The notes under the pieces were generated by a model. That model was not told where the DNA came from. It worked only from the letters and a program-made list of their open reading frames with translations, and ran no database searches. DNA of 64,000 nucleotides from Phlyctochytrium arcticum (taxonomy: Eukaryota > Chytridiomycota > Chytridiomycetes > Chytridiales > Chytridiaceae). Within the stretch, counting starts at the first letter, position 1, and every line of letters starts with the position of its first letter. Positions 44,324-55,900 of this stretch are shown here, one piece after another. The DNA lies in the NCBI GenBank assembly GCA_025602905.1, contig JAHLKI010000017.1, positions 649,195 through 713,194 on the forward strand, written 5' to 3'. The translations under genes were made by a program, and so were the position numbers.

Positions 44324-46439
44324 CTACGACATCCGAACGCAATTATACGGAAAGAATCCAGTGGTATGAGTCGTCTCGTTCGTGCCATGCGCCCACCCGT
44401 CCGCATATACTTCCCTATTCATCAAAAAAAGTCAGAATGAAAAATCAAAAATGTCAAAATGGTGGGAAATACGTACTCGACGTGGACTATATCACCGACG
44501 GAAATCATGATTTCGTCGCCCGACACGAGTTCGTGGTGGCCGCCGGGGCGGAAGGGGACGGTTCCTATATGGGGTATACCCGATTTTGATGGATCCAAGG
44601 ATGATTTTTCGGGACTAGCCAATGAGCCAACTGCGATGGCCGATCTCGTTGTGGGTGAGGGCGTGGGTAGGGTATTATACGACGGAGGAACATCGACTGT
44701 ATCAAAATGATTGACGGTGAGTTGTTCTTGGAACCTTATTGGGGGAATAAATGTGAAATCTTTGGATAGGGGTGATGCTGCTACAGGCACGGGGTTGTCG
44801 CTATGGGATGTGGGGTGGTATACAATGGTATTTCCCGACGAGGAGGCGGGGCGGTGAATGGACATGTCGTTGCTATTTTCTGTATCTTGAAGTGATGAGG
44901 AAGGGACGTGGGTGTACCGGGTTTGGGGACCGATTCCGAACGCGTTGATGGGAGATTCGGGTGTAGAGTACCGTGTTGAAGTGCTGTCGGGACGGATGGG
45001 GCGATCGTGACTGAGATCGGCTGTCGTCTGCTTGGCAGCAGATTGCATCTCGTCGTCATTTTGCCGATGTTTCAAAGTTGATGATTCTTGGCGGGACCGG
45101 CGCCAGCGTAAGAGTAGGAGTAACAGCCCCACAATGAAGACGGCTACAGCGGCAACGATTCCCCCAATAACGCCCCCGGATAGTTTGGAATTGGGAGTGA
45201 GAGGCCACTTGCTTCCACCCTGATCAGTCGATGTATCATCGCTAGGCGAGATGTTTTGTAGTTGGGCTTTGCTCGGCACCCATTCCCGCGACGCGGTATT
45301 GAAAAAATACAGGGACGTATCCGTCGATATACTAAACATCGGTTCCAGTCCAGGACTCAAAATCAGGTGCGTTCCCACCCCAACCATCTTTGCATAATGT
45401 AATGGCCGCGGCTGCCCATCGTCCAGTCGCGTCGAATGCGCAAATTCTTGGGTCCAGGACATGGTTTTGGGGTCAAAGGACCAGAGATCGTTAAAAGATC
45501 CGGAGGCATTTTCGCCGCCAAATGTGTAGACTTTGTTATTTAGGAACGTGCACGCGGGGCCGTTGCGGGGTGGGGGGTACGTGTCGGCTCGGGGGACGGG
45601 CGTCCATCCGGATCCGACAGTATATATCCACGAATCTTGGAGATGGACCGTCCCGTTATTGACCGTTTTGCCACCATAGATGAAGAAAGAGTTGGGGTCC
45701 AGACGGACCATACAAAAGTCGGCACGGTTGAGGGGCCATGGCTGCGTTGCTGGGTTAGGTGTTATGGCTTTTGCGACGGGTGGAGAAGTGTTCAAATCCA
45801 GGGTCCATAGTTCTCCTGGGCCTGAGACAACCCCTTTGCCCGTCGACCCGCCAAACATGTAATAAACACTGCCAAGTATCACGGCACTGTGGTCCCATCG
45901 ATGAACCAACGACGAGTGATTTTCAGATTTGAGACCCACATCGATAGTCCCGGGGCCCCCTGGCCAAGTTTGGAATGCTGATAGCGAAAACGTCGAGATT
46001 TCGAGGTTGGGGAGTGGAGCCCGACCGGGTTTGAATCCGCCGGTACAGACGACCACCAGTGTCGCATCCCACCTTGCGCAAGCGGCAACATGGGTGGTTA
46101 ACCGTTCGCCATTCACGATTTTGGTATCAAACGAGTTCCATTCATTGAAAGGGACAACGCTGGCGGTTTGGAAATTGAGGGTATCACTTGCAAACGTATC
46201 TGGATCTAAATACAAATCGTCAGTTCATGTATGGTCGCATTTAACAACCTAAATGCTCGTTGTTCTTTACCCGATCCAGGTGTTCCATAGAGTTTGGCCC
46301 CGCCCATGACGACCAACTTGTTGTTGAGGAGAAAGACTTCATGATGGTGTCGGCCCAGGGTCATATTGACATTGATGGCCTCGACTCCAGCAGCCGCCAG
46401 GGTGATCAATAGACCGAGCACGGTTCGCCATCTTGACAT
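44324..46439 (-). CDS. Kelch-repeat, single-pass membrane protein with cytoplasmic SH3 domain, copy 2 (intact)
   Basis: Three exons: 46439-46271, 46205-44477 and 44414-44324, giving 662 residues. It starts with a cleavable signal peptide (about residues 1-22) followed by INVNMTLGRHHHE. The extracellular part holds kelch-type blades, each with a YMFGG, FIYGG or YTFGG strand plus conserved DLWSFDP or SWIYT turns. A glycine-led membrane helix (GGVIGGIVAAVAVFIVG) at about residue 390 is followed by an RWRR stop-transfer. A Ser/Pro-rich cytoplasmic tail of about 190 residues follows. The C terminus, completed only by splicing, reads ELVSGDEIMISVGDIVHV, EVYADGWAHG and GFFPYNCVRM: an SH3 domain. It thus looks like a type I surface receptor or adhesion protein that recruits proline-rich partners. 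Ligand and pathway are unknown. It is the only member of the cluster without frameshifts. Confidence 0.83.
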
Positions 46440-46663
46440 TGTGAATGGTCTGGAATCGGGGTGGACAAAGTGAAAGATTGTGTGATGCTTTGCTTGCCCC
46501 CGACAACAACGGTGGCGAGAGCAACAAGTTGCATTTTGTTTGGGGCATCAGATATTGCGGTATTTTTTTGGAAAGAGGGCTGACTGATCTTCAGCCCGCG
46601 TTATGCCACAACAACTCTCCAGCACCTCATCCAAAATATCTCCAGGGCAGTGCTGGTTACCCC

Positions 46664-47272
46664 ATGGCCGACGCCGTGCATGATATGTCTTGCGGCTCAT
46701 CCTATCCTGGTGTCGATGCTGCTTATACCAGATTGTGGTCGAACTGGGGAGATGGGGATCATGGCATTTCGAAATTTGAGGCTGTCAGTGTCACAGCGTT
46801 GACACGCGCCGCCTCAAAACTCCGCTCCTCCGAAGGCATACGAAATCTACCATTTTCACCAGAAAACAGCACCAATCCCGAATGCCATCTCACTCAGGCA
46901 TGGCATTTGCTTCTGCCAAAATGAATGTTCGATAAGATTTAGTGGCTGACGCGAGCGCAACGATCGTGAAAGCTAAAATGTTTGACGGGATTTGCCAATG
47001 CCGTCCGGGGAGGACGAATGCTCCTCCTCACACGGACTGCAGCAGCGGCTTGGGCCCCGTCTACCGCTCAAGTCATCAATGTCAATATGACTGTTGCCCG
47101 GCACCACCATGAGATGTGGGGCACCAAAAGACGGTAAAGATGACCTTTGAGCTGGGAACCGATATAAAGTACTTACTTACTAGGAGATATGATTCAAGTC
47201 AGGTAAAAAAAGCTCTCCTCCTATCTTCACCACTTTCCGGTCCAACTTATCAACATATAGGGAGGTGTAAAC
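46664..47272 (+). pseudogene. Inverted, internally deleted relic of a kelch-TM-SH3 gene
   Basis: Reads on the strand opposite to the three kelch genes. About 46664-46980 matches 5' flanks of copies 1 and 3 (for example ACGCGAGCGCAACGA and AAAGC-AAAAT, shared with the region just above 49797). About 47029-47113 encodes LLLTRTAAAAWAPST and INVNMTVARHHHEM, the signal peptide and mature start. It then jumps to ACCAAAAGACGGTAAAGATG, the exon 1/intron 1 border of copy 3. By about 47182 it has reached GGAGATATGATTCAAGTCAG plus the last intron and the GGAGGTGTA start of the final exon. The whole body (about 1.8 kb) is missing. Non-functional. Confidence 0.75.
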
Positions 47273-47646
47273 AGGTTAGCGTTGGGAAAAGACGCGCTCT
47301 TTTCTGGTCCCAAAGTGTTCAATGCAAAACGTTTCTTGAATCTTCCTATACTCTAATGTTTTTTTTTGTATACTAAGAACTAAGAACACCCAAAAAAAAC
47401 GGTGAGAGCTACGCAAAGAGAAAAATATCCCCGACAATGTTCAGTTTGGCATCAGCGTAGCGTGAACATGAAAAATATCAACATGTGGAGAAAAAATTCC
47501 CACGGGGCAAAAGCATCAGATATACCGAACCAACTTGCCGTGATTTCCAACCCAAACTTTATGTATGTGTGTAAAGCGATACCCTTCAGTTCAAATATAT
47601 CTTGACCGTGTCGTTACTTTTTGGGGAGGTTATCTCAGATCATGCT
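47273..47646. other. Intergenic
   Basis: A/T-rich sequence between the relic and copy 3; nothing recognised. Confidence 0.45.
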
Positions 47647-49797
47647 TTAGGCCAACCGGACACAATTGTAAGGAAAGAACCCGGCAGTGTGGGTCGTTTC
47701 ATTCACACCCTGAGCCCATCCCTCTGTGTACACCTCCCTATATGTTGATACAGTTAGACAGGAAGATGGAAATAGTGGTGAGAACTTTTACCTGACTTGA
47801 ACTATATCCCCCGGTGAAATCGTAATCTCGTCGCCCGAGACTAGTTCTTGGGGTTGGAACAGGATGGTTCCGACGTGGGGAATGCCAACCTTGTCGCCAT
47901 GGGAGCATTTCGTATCTGGGATGTCAGGATTATTGGTTTTAGGATGCGCTGGTAAGGCAGACGATGATGATGAGCCTACGACAGTTACAGAAGTGGGCAG
48001 AGTGTTGTAGGAGGGAGGAGGGAAATCGGTGTCAAACATATTGACAATGATCCGGTCTTGAGTGCGAGTGGGAGGGACAAATGTGAATTCTTTGGCGAAG
48101 GGGGGTAATCCGGTTGGGGTATCCTTTATAAATTCGGGGCGGTATGCGTTATCATGTTGTGAGGTTGAGTTGCGGGTATCCTCTTCCGCTGGACCGATAC
48201 CCATGCTGTAAGTTCGGACTGGGATGCTGTTATACATTGCTTGCTGGGATATCGGGGTGTGGGAGGGTACTTGACTATAAGGATTGTGGCCAAGTATCCC
48301 CGAGTCGCGGGTGGGAGTTTGTGGGTCAATATTCAGCGTAGCGGTACTATCGGGGCGGAATGGGGAATTGCTGGGGGATGTAGCAACTGGTGTCTTTCCA
48401 ACCGATATCACGTCAATATCCGGATCACTCTGCTGACTCGAGTTGCGAAGCCGGCGTAGGAGCAGCAGTACCAGACCAGCCATAAATACGATCCCAGCAG
48501 CCGCAATCCCGCCAATCACGCCGCCCGACAATCCCGAGCTCGTTGGCGGTGGTGGCGGCTGGGGTGGCCCCCCTCCACCTTCTATGTTTTGTAGTTGAGC
48601 TTTACTGGGTACCCATTGCCCGGACTGGACATTGAAAAAATACAGCGACGAATCGGACGATAGATCGAATGTAGGTTCAAGCCCCGGACTAACAATCAGA
48701 TGATTTCCGACCCCGACCATTTACAAAAATGAACAGCGCGTGGCTGCCCGTCTTCCAGGCGAGTCGAGTCGGCCGTCTCTTGCTTCCATAACAGGGTGGT
48801 GGGATCAAAAGACCACATGTCGTTGAAGGAGCGAACATCGTTTTCCCCGCCAAAGGCCCATAATTTGCCTTGAAAAAATGTGCAGGCTGCACCATTGCGA
48901 GGCGTGGGGTGAGTTCCGACTCGAAGCGCAAAAGTCCACCCGGATCCTTCAGTATAAATCCAAGAATCTTCTTGGTAGTAGTATGTGGCGTTATACAAGC
49001 CCTTGCCGCCAAAGAGAAAAAAGGAGGTCCTGTTGAGGCGAACCATGCAACAGTAGGCGCGTCCGAGCGGCCAGGGTTGCGTTCCCACGGGGGTAATGGC
49101 CTTTGCAATGGGAGGCGACGTGTTTAGATCTAAGGTCCATAACTCCCCAGGGCCCATCTGGATGTCCAGCCCAACTGATCTTCCGAACATGTAATACGTA
49201 CTTCCTAGAATAACAGCACTATGATCCCACCGATGAGCGACATTGGAGAGGTTCTGAGATTTGATGCCAATGTCGATGTCGATGGTTGTCCCGGAGGCCC
49301 CTTTGTAATCTTGTAATGCAGTCAACGAGAACGTAGTGATTTCGAGGGCGGGCAGCTGTGGACGGCGGGGTTTGTGTCCACCCGTACACACGACTATAGA
49401 TGTGCCTTCCCAGCGTGCACAGCCAGCAACGTACATGCCGAAAGTGTCACCGCCCAAGATGGTTACATCGAAAGAGTTCCAATCATCAAACGGGACAATA
49501 CTGGCGGTTTTGGCGTTGAGGGTATCGGTGGCGAAAATCACTGGATCTATATTTGCAAGTTAGATTTCTATCTAGGTTCCCAGCTCAAAGACCATCTTTA
49601 CCGTCTTTTGGTCCCCCATAACGTTTGGCCCCGCCCATGACGACCAGTCTTTTTTGGAGCAGAAACATCTCATGGAGATGGCGGGGAACAGTCATATTGA
49701 CATTGATGGCATGTACGGCAGACGGAGCACAAAACCTTACTGCAACCAGTGTGAGGAGGAGCATTCGCCATCCTGGGATGGGTGGGCAGAACGACAT
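47647..49797 (-). pseudogene. Kelch-TM-SH3 receptor-like gene, copy 3 (one frameshift)
   Basis: Exon 1 (49797-49602) starts at the ATG that aligns with the other copies and gives a signal peptide and AINVNMTVPRHLHEMFLL. Exon 2 (49546-47792) encodes kelch blades, the membrane helix GGVIGGIAAAGIVFMAG and the tail. Exon 3 (47737-47647) completes the SH3 domain (EVYTEGWAQG, FFPYNCVRLA). Around 48722-48730 the frame breaks: copies 1 and 2 read HHFGQMVGVG or HYAKMVGVG, whereas here one base is missing, so the frame runs into CKWSGSE and a stop while MVGVGNHL continues in another frame. With one base restored the gene would be full length. Recent pseudogene or sequence error. Confidence 0.72.
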
Positions 49798-50679
49798 TAC
49801 CAAAATCCCGTCGAAGATTTTCGCTTTCACGGTCGTTGCGCTCGCGTCGGAGGGTCTTCGGAGCCTTGCATGCATGGACGGCTCAGCCGCGAACCCTCCA
49901 AATTCAAGGTTAAATCTTATATATAGACAGTCATTTTGGCAGAAGCAACTGTCATGTTTGAGGGAGACGGCATTCAGAACTAGTGCTGCTTTCTGGTGAA
50001 AATGGGAAAGATCTGGTGCAGACGAGGAGCGGAGCCGCGGAGCTTTGGATTAACATCCTCGACACTCTACAAAAAGTATAATAAAAAACCGGAACGAGAC
50101 CTAAAGTAGTTTTGTGAAGGGCTGCATATACCAGATCCGGTTAACCAAAAATTAAAGGTATACATAAGAGAACTCGAACATGATTGCCTTTTGAAGTCGA
50201 AATAAACACATGAACTGTCAGAACTGATGATGAATTTATGGTTTTCTTCACAATGTAGAACCTGATGCGTACCGTACTGCTTTTGCTTCGACAACTCATC
50301 TAGCGCACCAGAAATCAAGGTACTCCACCCCACTCAGTACTGTTTTACAAGCGTCAAATGCGACAAAATTGCCCGCAAAATGCCCAAAATGCCAAATGCC
50401 AAATGCGCGGCATTGTCTGAGTTTGCTCCGAGCGGCTCAGCGGAGGCTGAGCGGCCACTCCGGCCGTTCCGGAGGTCTTGAGGATTTGAAAGTCAAAAGT
50501 TGAAACGAAAAAACGTTCCCAAGCTTGCCCTCTTTTCTGTTCTTCACAGTCCAAGTTCAGGGTAAGTACGATATATACCGTCCAAATTTCGGCTATACGT
50601 GTGTGTATGATAGTTGCTAACTCCTGCCCTTTTCCTCGCACACACTATAACAGTTTTCAACAATCGGCGGTATACAAAT
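49798..50679. other. Divergent intergenic region between kelch copy 3 and the PD-(D/E)XK gene
   Basis: The left part is the duplicated 5' flank of the kelch family. Near 50370-50405 there is a short AAATGCC-rich repeat, and near 50425-50470 a GAGCGGCTCAGCGG-type short inverted repeat. No gene seen. Confidence 0.45.
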
Positions 50680-51297
50680 ATGGCTACCGAGGTCCAGCTC
50701 AAATCGGATATGAAGGAAAACCCACCCGCCAAGTTTCCCTACTTAGTTGCAGAGGAGTGGGAAGTTGGGCCCAGGCGTTCCGATCAGGGTGTCGGCGACC
50801 TCGTATTCGCCAATTGGGATCTAACTGAATACCTCGTCGTAGAGGTCAAGGCGAGGAATGACCAGACAGGACCCACGGCCTGCAAGGCGAGGAATAGGGC
50901 GCGCAACAAGGTTATCCAGCAATTGGAGGTGTATATGAAGGCGTGGGCGAAGAAGTATCCTGAGGCGGATGTGTATGGACAGACAAACTTTGGTGGGGAG
51001 TTGGGGAAGATTAAGGGTCCCTATCCGGTTATGAGCGACTCAACGGAATATGGGGATAGGATTAAACCCCAGAGCAACTATTTATCATCATCATTCAACA
51101 CAAATCCGGTCAGGCAGATAAACCTTCGCCAGGAGTCGGAGCCAGTTTCGGTTGGGAGGGACTCATCATCATCGTTCAACACAAATTTGGGGGCTGCTGT
51201 TGTAGCTGGGGGTCTTGTTGCCTTGGCCGGGGCATGGTTGTTCGGAGGACAAGAACCCGAAGAGAATAAAGACGATAATGGCCGGCGCAGGGTGTAG
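50680..51297 (+). CDS. Putative PD-(D/E)XK-fold nuclease-like protein with C-terminal hydrophobic segment
   Basis: 205 residues from the ATG at 50680; an upstream in-frame extension has no ATG. The core GVGDLVFANWDL followed by LVVEVKARN has the D-x(n)-E-x-K arrangement of PD-(D/E)XK nucleases. A basic helix (RNRARNKVIQQLEVYMKAW) follows, a pattern I associate with small nuclease-like proteins multiplied in some early-diverging fungi (recollection, not proof). A glycine/alanine-rich hydrophobic stretch of about 20 residues near the end could span a membrane. The stop codon (51295-51297) lies inside the first bases of an LTR that starts at 51293, so the original C terminus was probably cut off by the retrotransposon. 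Function is unknown. Confidence 0.62.
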   Translation: MATEVQLKSDMKENPPAKFPYLVAEEWEVGPRRSDQGVGDLVFANWDLTEYLVVEVKARNDQTGPTACKARNRARNKVIQQLEVYMKAWAKKYPEADVYGQTNFGGELGKIKGPYPVMSDSTEYGDRIKPQSNYLSSSFNTNPVRQINLRQESEPVSVGRDSSSSFNTNLGAAVVAGGLVALAGAWLFGGQEPEENKDDNGRRRV

Positions 51298-51543
51298 TAG
51301 CCGAAACTACGAACCTAAATAGCACTACTAGACTGACTGTTACGAGTAATGTATTTAAGACTTTAAGTATAGAAGAATCTATACTATCGACCTAAAGTTC
51401 TAACCTCTCAATCTCCGACGGTTCTTGATCCCGCCAAAAAACTAGGGTAACACAACCTTCTCAATCTATCCAAATTATGGAATATGGAACAAACGCACAC
51501 ACGCGTCTCCTGCCAGCCACGGATGCGACTTCACTATCCTACA
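51293..51543 (-). repeat. LTR of an old Ty3/gypsy copy
   Basis: Bounded by TG...CA (on the minus strand TGTAGGATAG to GGCTACTACA). It aligns with the LTRs of the intact element at 52518 but is diverged: shared words are GGCGGGATCA, GTCGGAGATT, TTAGGTCGAT and CAGTCAGT. It directly follows the end of the remnant pol frame on the minus strand, so it is the 3' LTR of the old copy. Confidence 0.82.
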
Positions 51544-52517
51544 TCCTCCCCAGAGGTACACGGCGATTGCGCAGCACGCGCACGGGGGCCTCAACGGCAG
51601 TGGTCGCAGTGGTGTCAGCGGGGTTGTCAGCTGGGTTGTCGGCGGGGGTGTCAGTGGCAAGGGTAACGGGCAGGCGTCGGGTCCTCTGCAAGTAGTCCGC
51701 AAAATCAGCGAGCGCTGCCTGGTTCCCACGTGTCATCGGTCGCGGAATACCCAGCCCATCTGATGCGGTACTCGTCGCGGCTCTTCTTGGCATTCCATCT
51801 GTGGTCCAGAATATCCTCTACCGCCCAAACTGTATGACCTTCCTCGTCTAACTCCGGGAAAGAACCTGGGAAACGGTCTTCGGGTCCTTCGTAACCCTTC
51901 ACCAGCGATACATCAAACTTTGGGCAAATCCTCCAATGAGTAGGCAGTTCCAGGTACACTGTTCGTCCGGTATGCTCTTTCACGACGAAAGGTCCAGCCC
52001 ACTTGTCCTTCAGCTTGTCAACGTTTTGATACTTAAACTTGAGATTTCTGGTGCTTAAAAGGACGCGGCTACCCGGCTTGTACGTTGTCGGCGTCCGCTT
52101 GCCGGTGTTTGCGGTTAACACCTGATCGACCTTGGCGATCCGCGTGGCGTCTTCCGCGTCTTTGCGGAGCGAATCAAGGTTTTGGAGCCAAGCGTCTGCA
52201 TCCTTGGAGCCCGATGATGGTGTTGGCAATCGAGGGAGTATTGTCGGAACGAATCCTATGGTCAAAGCGAATGGACTGTGTCCCGTCGTTCGCGAAACGG
52301 ACGCATTGCACCGAAATTCCAAAAGGGGAAGGGCATCTAACCATTTTTCGTGACTTCCGTCAATCGCAGCCCTCATGCCTTCATTGAGGTCCCAATGCCG
52401 ACGTTCTACCTGACCATCCACGTTTGGACGAAAAGCCGTGGTACGCCTTAGTTTCACTGGCAGTGCAGCCATAACGGCTTCCCAGAACTGCGCAGTAAAC
52501 TTTGAATCGCGATCACT
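51544..52517 (-). pseudogene. Old Ty3/gypsy pol remnant: integrase C terminus and chromodomain
   Basis: The minus strand encodes the integrase catalytic end (FRPNVDGQVERRHWDL with the catalytic Glu), GPY/F-like region (FVVKEHTGRTVYLELP) and chromodomain (DEYRIRWAGYSATDDTWEP). A frameshift at about 51707-51790 separates this from the terminal VLRNRRVPLGRM. It is clearly related to the intact element but diverged. It is interrupted at 52513-52517 by the insertion of that element. The upstream part resumes beyond 58968. Confidence 0.85.
52513..52517. repeat. Target-site duplication of the young Ty3 element (TCACT)
   Basis: Identical to 58968-58972. The 5-bp length is normal for Ty3/gypsy integrase. 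Confidence 0.88.
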
Positions 52518-52743
52518 TGTAGGAGAGTGATGAAGCGTGGCTTCCAGCGCGGGATCAATTAGACTTAGATCGTACAGTTGTGTTACGCGAGTTTTTTGGG
52601 CGGGATCAGATAGAACCTGTCGGAGATTCAGAACTTAGAACGTTAGGTCGATTGTATAGAACCCCTATACATTAACGCTTGAATAAACTACTCTAAACAG
52701 TCAGTTGTTAGTTGCATTCAAGTTCGTAGTCTCGGCTACTACA
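52518..52743 (+). repeat. 5' LTR
   Basis: 226 bp, TG...CA ends, nearly identical to 58744-58967. A T-run (9 T) follows directly; I could not identify the primer-binding site. Confidence 0.92.
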
Positions 52744-52980
52744 TTTTTTTTGACTCAAGAGTAACCCGGGAGCGGAAGGAGGACTAGCTACCCTTCGGAT
52801 ACTTCTGGAAGAGACCGGTAGCCTGAAGTTACCAGTTGGGGACGCCCGGCTTTGTGGAGTGTATTGAAGGACCAGATCTATTATTCAGTGACAAGAGAAC
52901 CAGCTTTGGAAGTCCTTTGGAAATCAGCATTGCAACAGAGATCACCATACCTATTTCTTCGTTTGTTTATACTCGTCAAG

Positions 52981-55900
52981 ATGGTTCCGGTTCAGCATTC
53001 ACCTATCCAAAGACCTACCCCCCTTCAAGGCAACGCACGGGCAACCCTAGGAAATACTGCTCCTCCGGCTGCTATGTCGAGAGTACGTATTGCCTCTACT
53101 CCTTCCCAGGATCGTGAGGACTCGGTCTTTGAGGGACTCAGTCAGGATCTTCTTGGATTGGGTCTTGGGGACAGCCAAGGGCATTTTGGAGACATGGATA
53201 TGACTCAGGACACTATCAGAGGTTTAGGGAATGGACAGGCAGTGGCGGAAATTGCTGATGAAGAGACAACGGCTATGGATCGGGAGCTGGAGCGACGACA
53301 GCAGGAGTTGTATCGTTTGCGTAGCTTGGCTGAAGTGAAGCGAGCCAAGCGCCTGAAGTTGGCGGAACTGGAACGGCAGATTGAAGCTGCACGCTCGGAC
53401 CTGGAGTCTTTGGACGTGGACGAGCCAGGACGTTCTGATGGAGAAAGTTCCCACGTGCCGACAATGACTGCGCAGCGCCAATTCCGCAACCCCTTTGAGA
53501 CCCCGGTAGCTGGCAGTCGAATGCCTCCTCCCGATACTCGTCAATTCACGCGTGGATCGGCCACAACGACAAACCCTTTCACTCTTCAACACCCAGCATC
53601 TAGTGGCATACTTGTTGACAAGCTCGAAGATGTTAAACGGGAGAAGCTGATGAGAAAGCTTCAGCTGATTCGCGAAGGCGTAGTTCCTGAGATCCGTTTT
53701 AAAGGCAAAGTCGGTGAAACTGACAGACGGGCATTGATGGATTTCGAGGCTGAAGTTCGCCGAGCTTTCGAAGAACAGGAAGTCGATCTTGGTGATATGG
53801 ATCCACGTTTCCAGCGGTTGTTACTTCTTTTGGTAAAGTACTTCTTACACCCGGATGGGAAGGCCTATGAGATGTATCAACAGCGCATCAACAGTTGGAA
53901 GACGTATGATGACTTCCTGGAGGAACTCTATTTGCGATTCTTGAGGCCGAATTCAGATGCGGCAGTTATTGCAGAGTGGGAAGCGTCGATTCAGGGTTCA
54001 AAAAGCTTTCTGGAGTGGAAAGCCGAGTTGGACAAGTTATGGGAAACGGTCGGTGCCCACATGGACCGCCATATCTACATGACGAAGTTGAAAGAAAAGG
54101 CACACCTGGACGTTATCAGCAAAGTAGGCGCCCGTTTGCACCGCCTCACTGAAGTTGAATTGGTGGACGAAATGGGTCTGGAAGACCAGTTCCGGATTGC
54201 GCAGCGGAAGGAGAAGGGAACGCGCGGCGCAGTGTCTGCTCCCACAACCACTGGAAACGTGCATGTTCCCCGGGAACAGTATAATCAGATGCGCGAAAAG
54301 TGGCGCGCTGAGATGAAGAAGGAGGGGAAGGGTAGTTCGGAGTCGCAGAAATCTCTGGGATCGGCAGGGGGTTCTTCTTCGACATCTTCCTCAGGTCAAG
54401 CATCTAGTTCTGTCCGCTCTTCACGAAAGGTGGAGACTCCGGAAGAATACGCCAAGCGGGTTGCCGGCCTCACTTGTTTCAAGTGTAACAAGAAGGGACA
54501 TATTTCAACTAATTGCCCGAATGGAGCTCGGGTGAACGCGACGTTGGTGCGTAGGCCCGAAATGGAACCAAGTCCGGACGCGGATGGTTCGGCTGTAGGA
54601 TTACAGCGATCGCAAGTAGATGGGGAGGGTCAGCCCGAGGGCGGTCCTTCACCAGCGGCTCGTTTTGTTCAGGGAGGACGGAGCTACGCTGACGTAGTAA
54701 CGGCTTGGAACGACGGGCGACGGCGAGTCAAGCCAGAGAAGACTGGCCTGCAGGAGGAAGGAGTAAAGATAGGACCGCCTTTGCCCCCTCCTCCAAGTAC
54801 TGGGATTCCGACAAGTGCCTCTGTCGCGATTCCTAAAAAAACTTTGAAGAAAGCACCGCAGGATAGGCAACCGCGGGCTGCTGACAAGAAAGGAACAAGT
54901 TCGAAGCCTTCCGAGTGGAAGGGTGTCGTGGGTAATCCCAACTCGATTGGGAATGTATACTCGATAGTAGCAAAGGTGGGCGGCGCGGAAGCTGTCCTAC
55001 TGGTGGACTCGGGGGCCAATGTGCAGATGCTGGACACGCGATTTGTAAAACTTCATCGCTTCAGCCAGACCGAGCATGGCCAGCGCCGAAAGATTGCTAC
55101 CGGATTCAAAGGATCTTACGGGACTTCAGCGGCCGGAACTGTGCAGGTTGTTGAGGTGAATGATCGGTCAGATCGCGTCTATTTTGAAGTTGGAGCGATT
55201 GACGGATTTGATGGGATCTTGGGGACGGAGTGGCTGGAAGCAGTCGGCGCGCAGCAATGTTGGGCCACGGACAAACTGATTGTCGGCGGTACCATTACGG
55301 AACGCGCGCAGAAGAGCAAAACTATTCGCGCGATCACCGCTACAGTCGCGACAGATGAGAATGCATTGTCTGATCCGCCAGTAATCGATCCTACGCGCAC
55401 CATCGTTATCTCAGAGTCGGAGCCCGCTATGTTTCCGGCCTGGGCATCAGCACTGGAGGAATTGGAGAAGCCCGGTTCCGCTCTTACGGTTGAGCAGGCA
55501 CGAGGAATTGTGAGTCGTTTCGGGGAGGAAATTGGAGTTATCCGACCCGACAAAACGTTACCTCCGGGATTACCTCCTCTTCGAAAGGGGATGAACCATA
55601 CGTTTGTCATGAAGCAAGATGCGCCACCTTTACCTAAACGTGCGATTCGCTACCCGGTCAAGTACGAAGCGCAGATGCGAGAGAAAGAGGCGAAATACGT
55701 CAGTGATGGTCGATGGTATCGGTCGTCGGACCCGGAGGCCGTTCCAACCTTCGTGGTTCCCAAGGGTGATATTTCGAAGGCTCGGATGGTGTTTGACGAA
55801 CGGGCGCGGAATCAGCAGAAGGAACTAGTTCGGTATACCTTGCCCCACACCGACGGTATTCGTGATGCAGTTCAGGAAGCCGATTTCGCCAGCCAATTCG

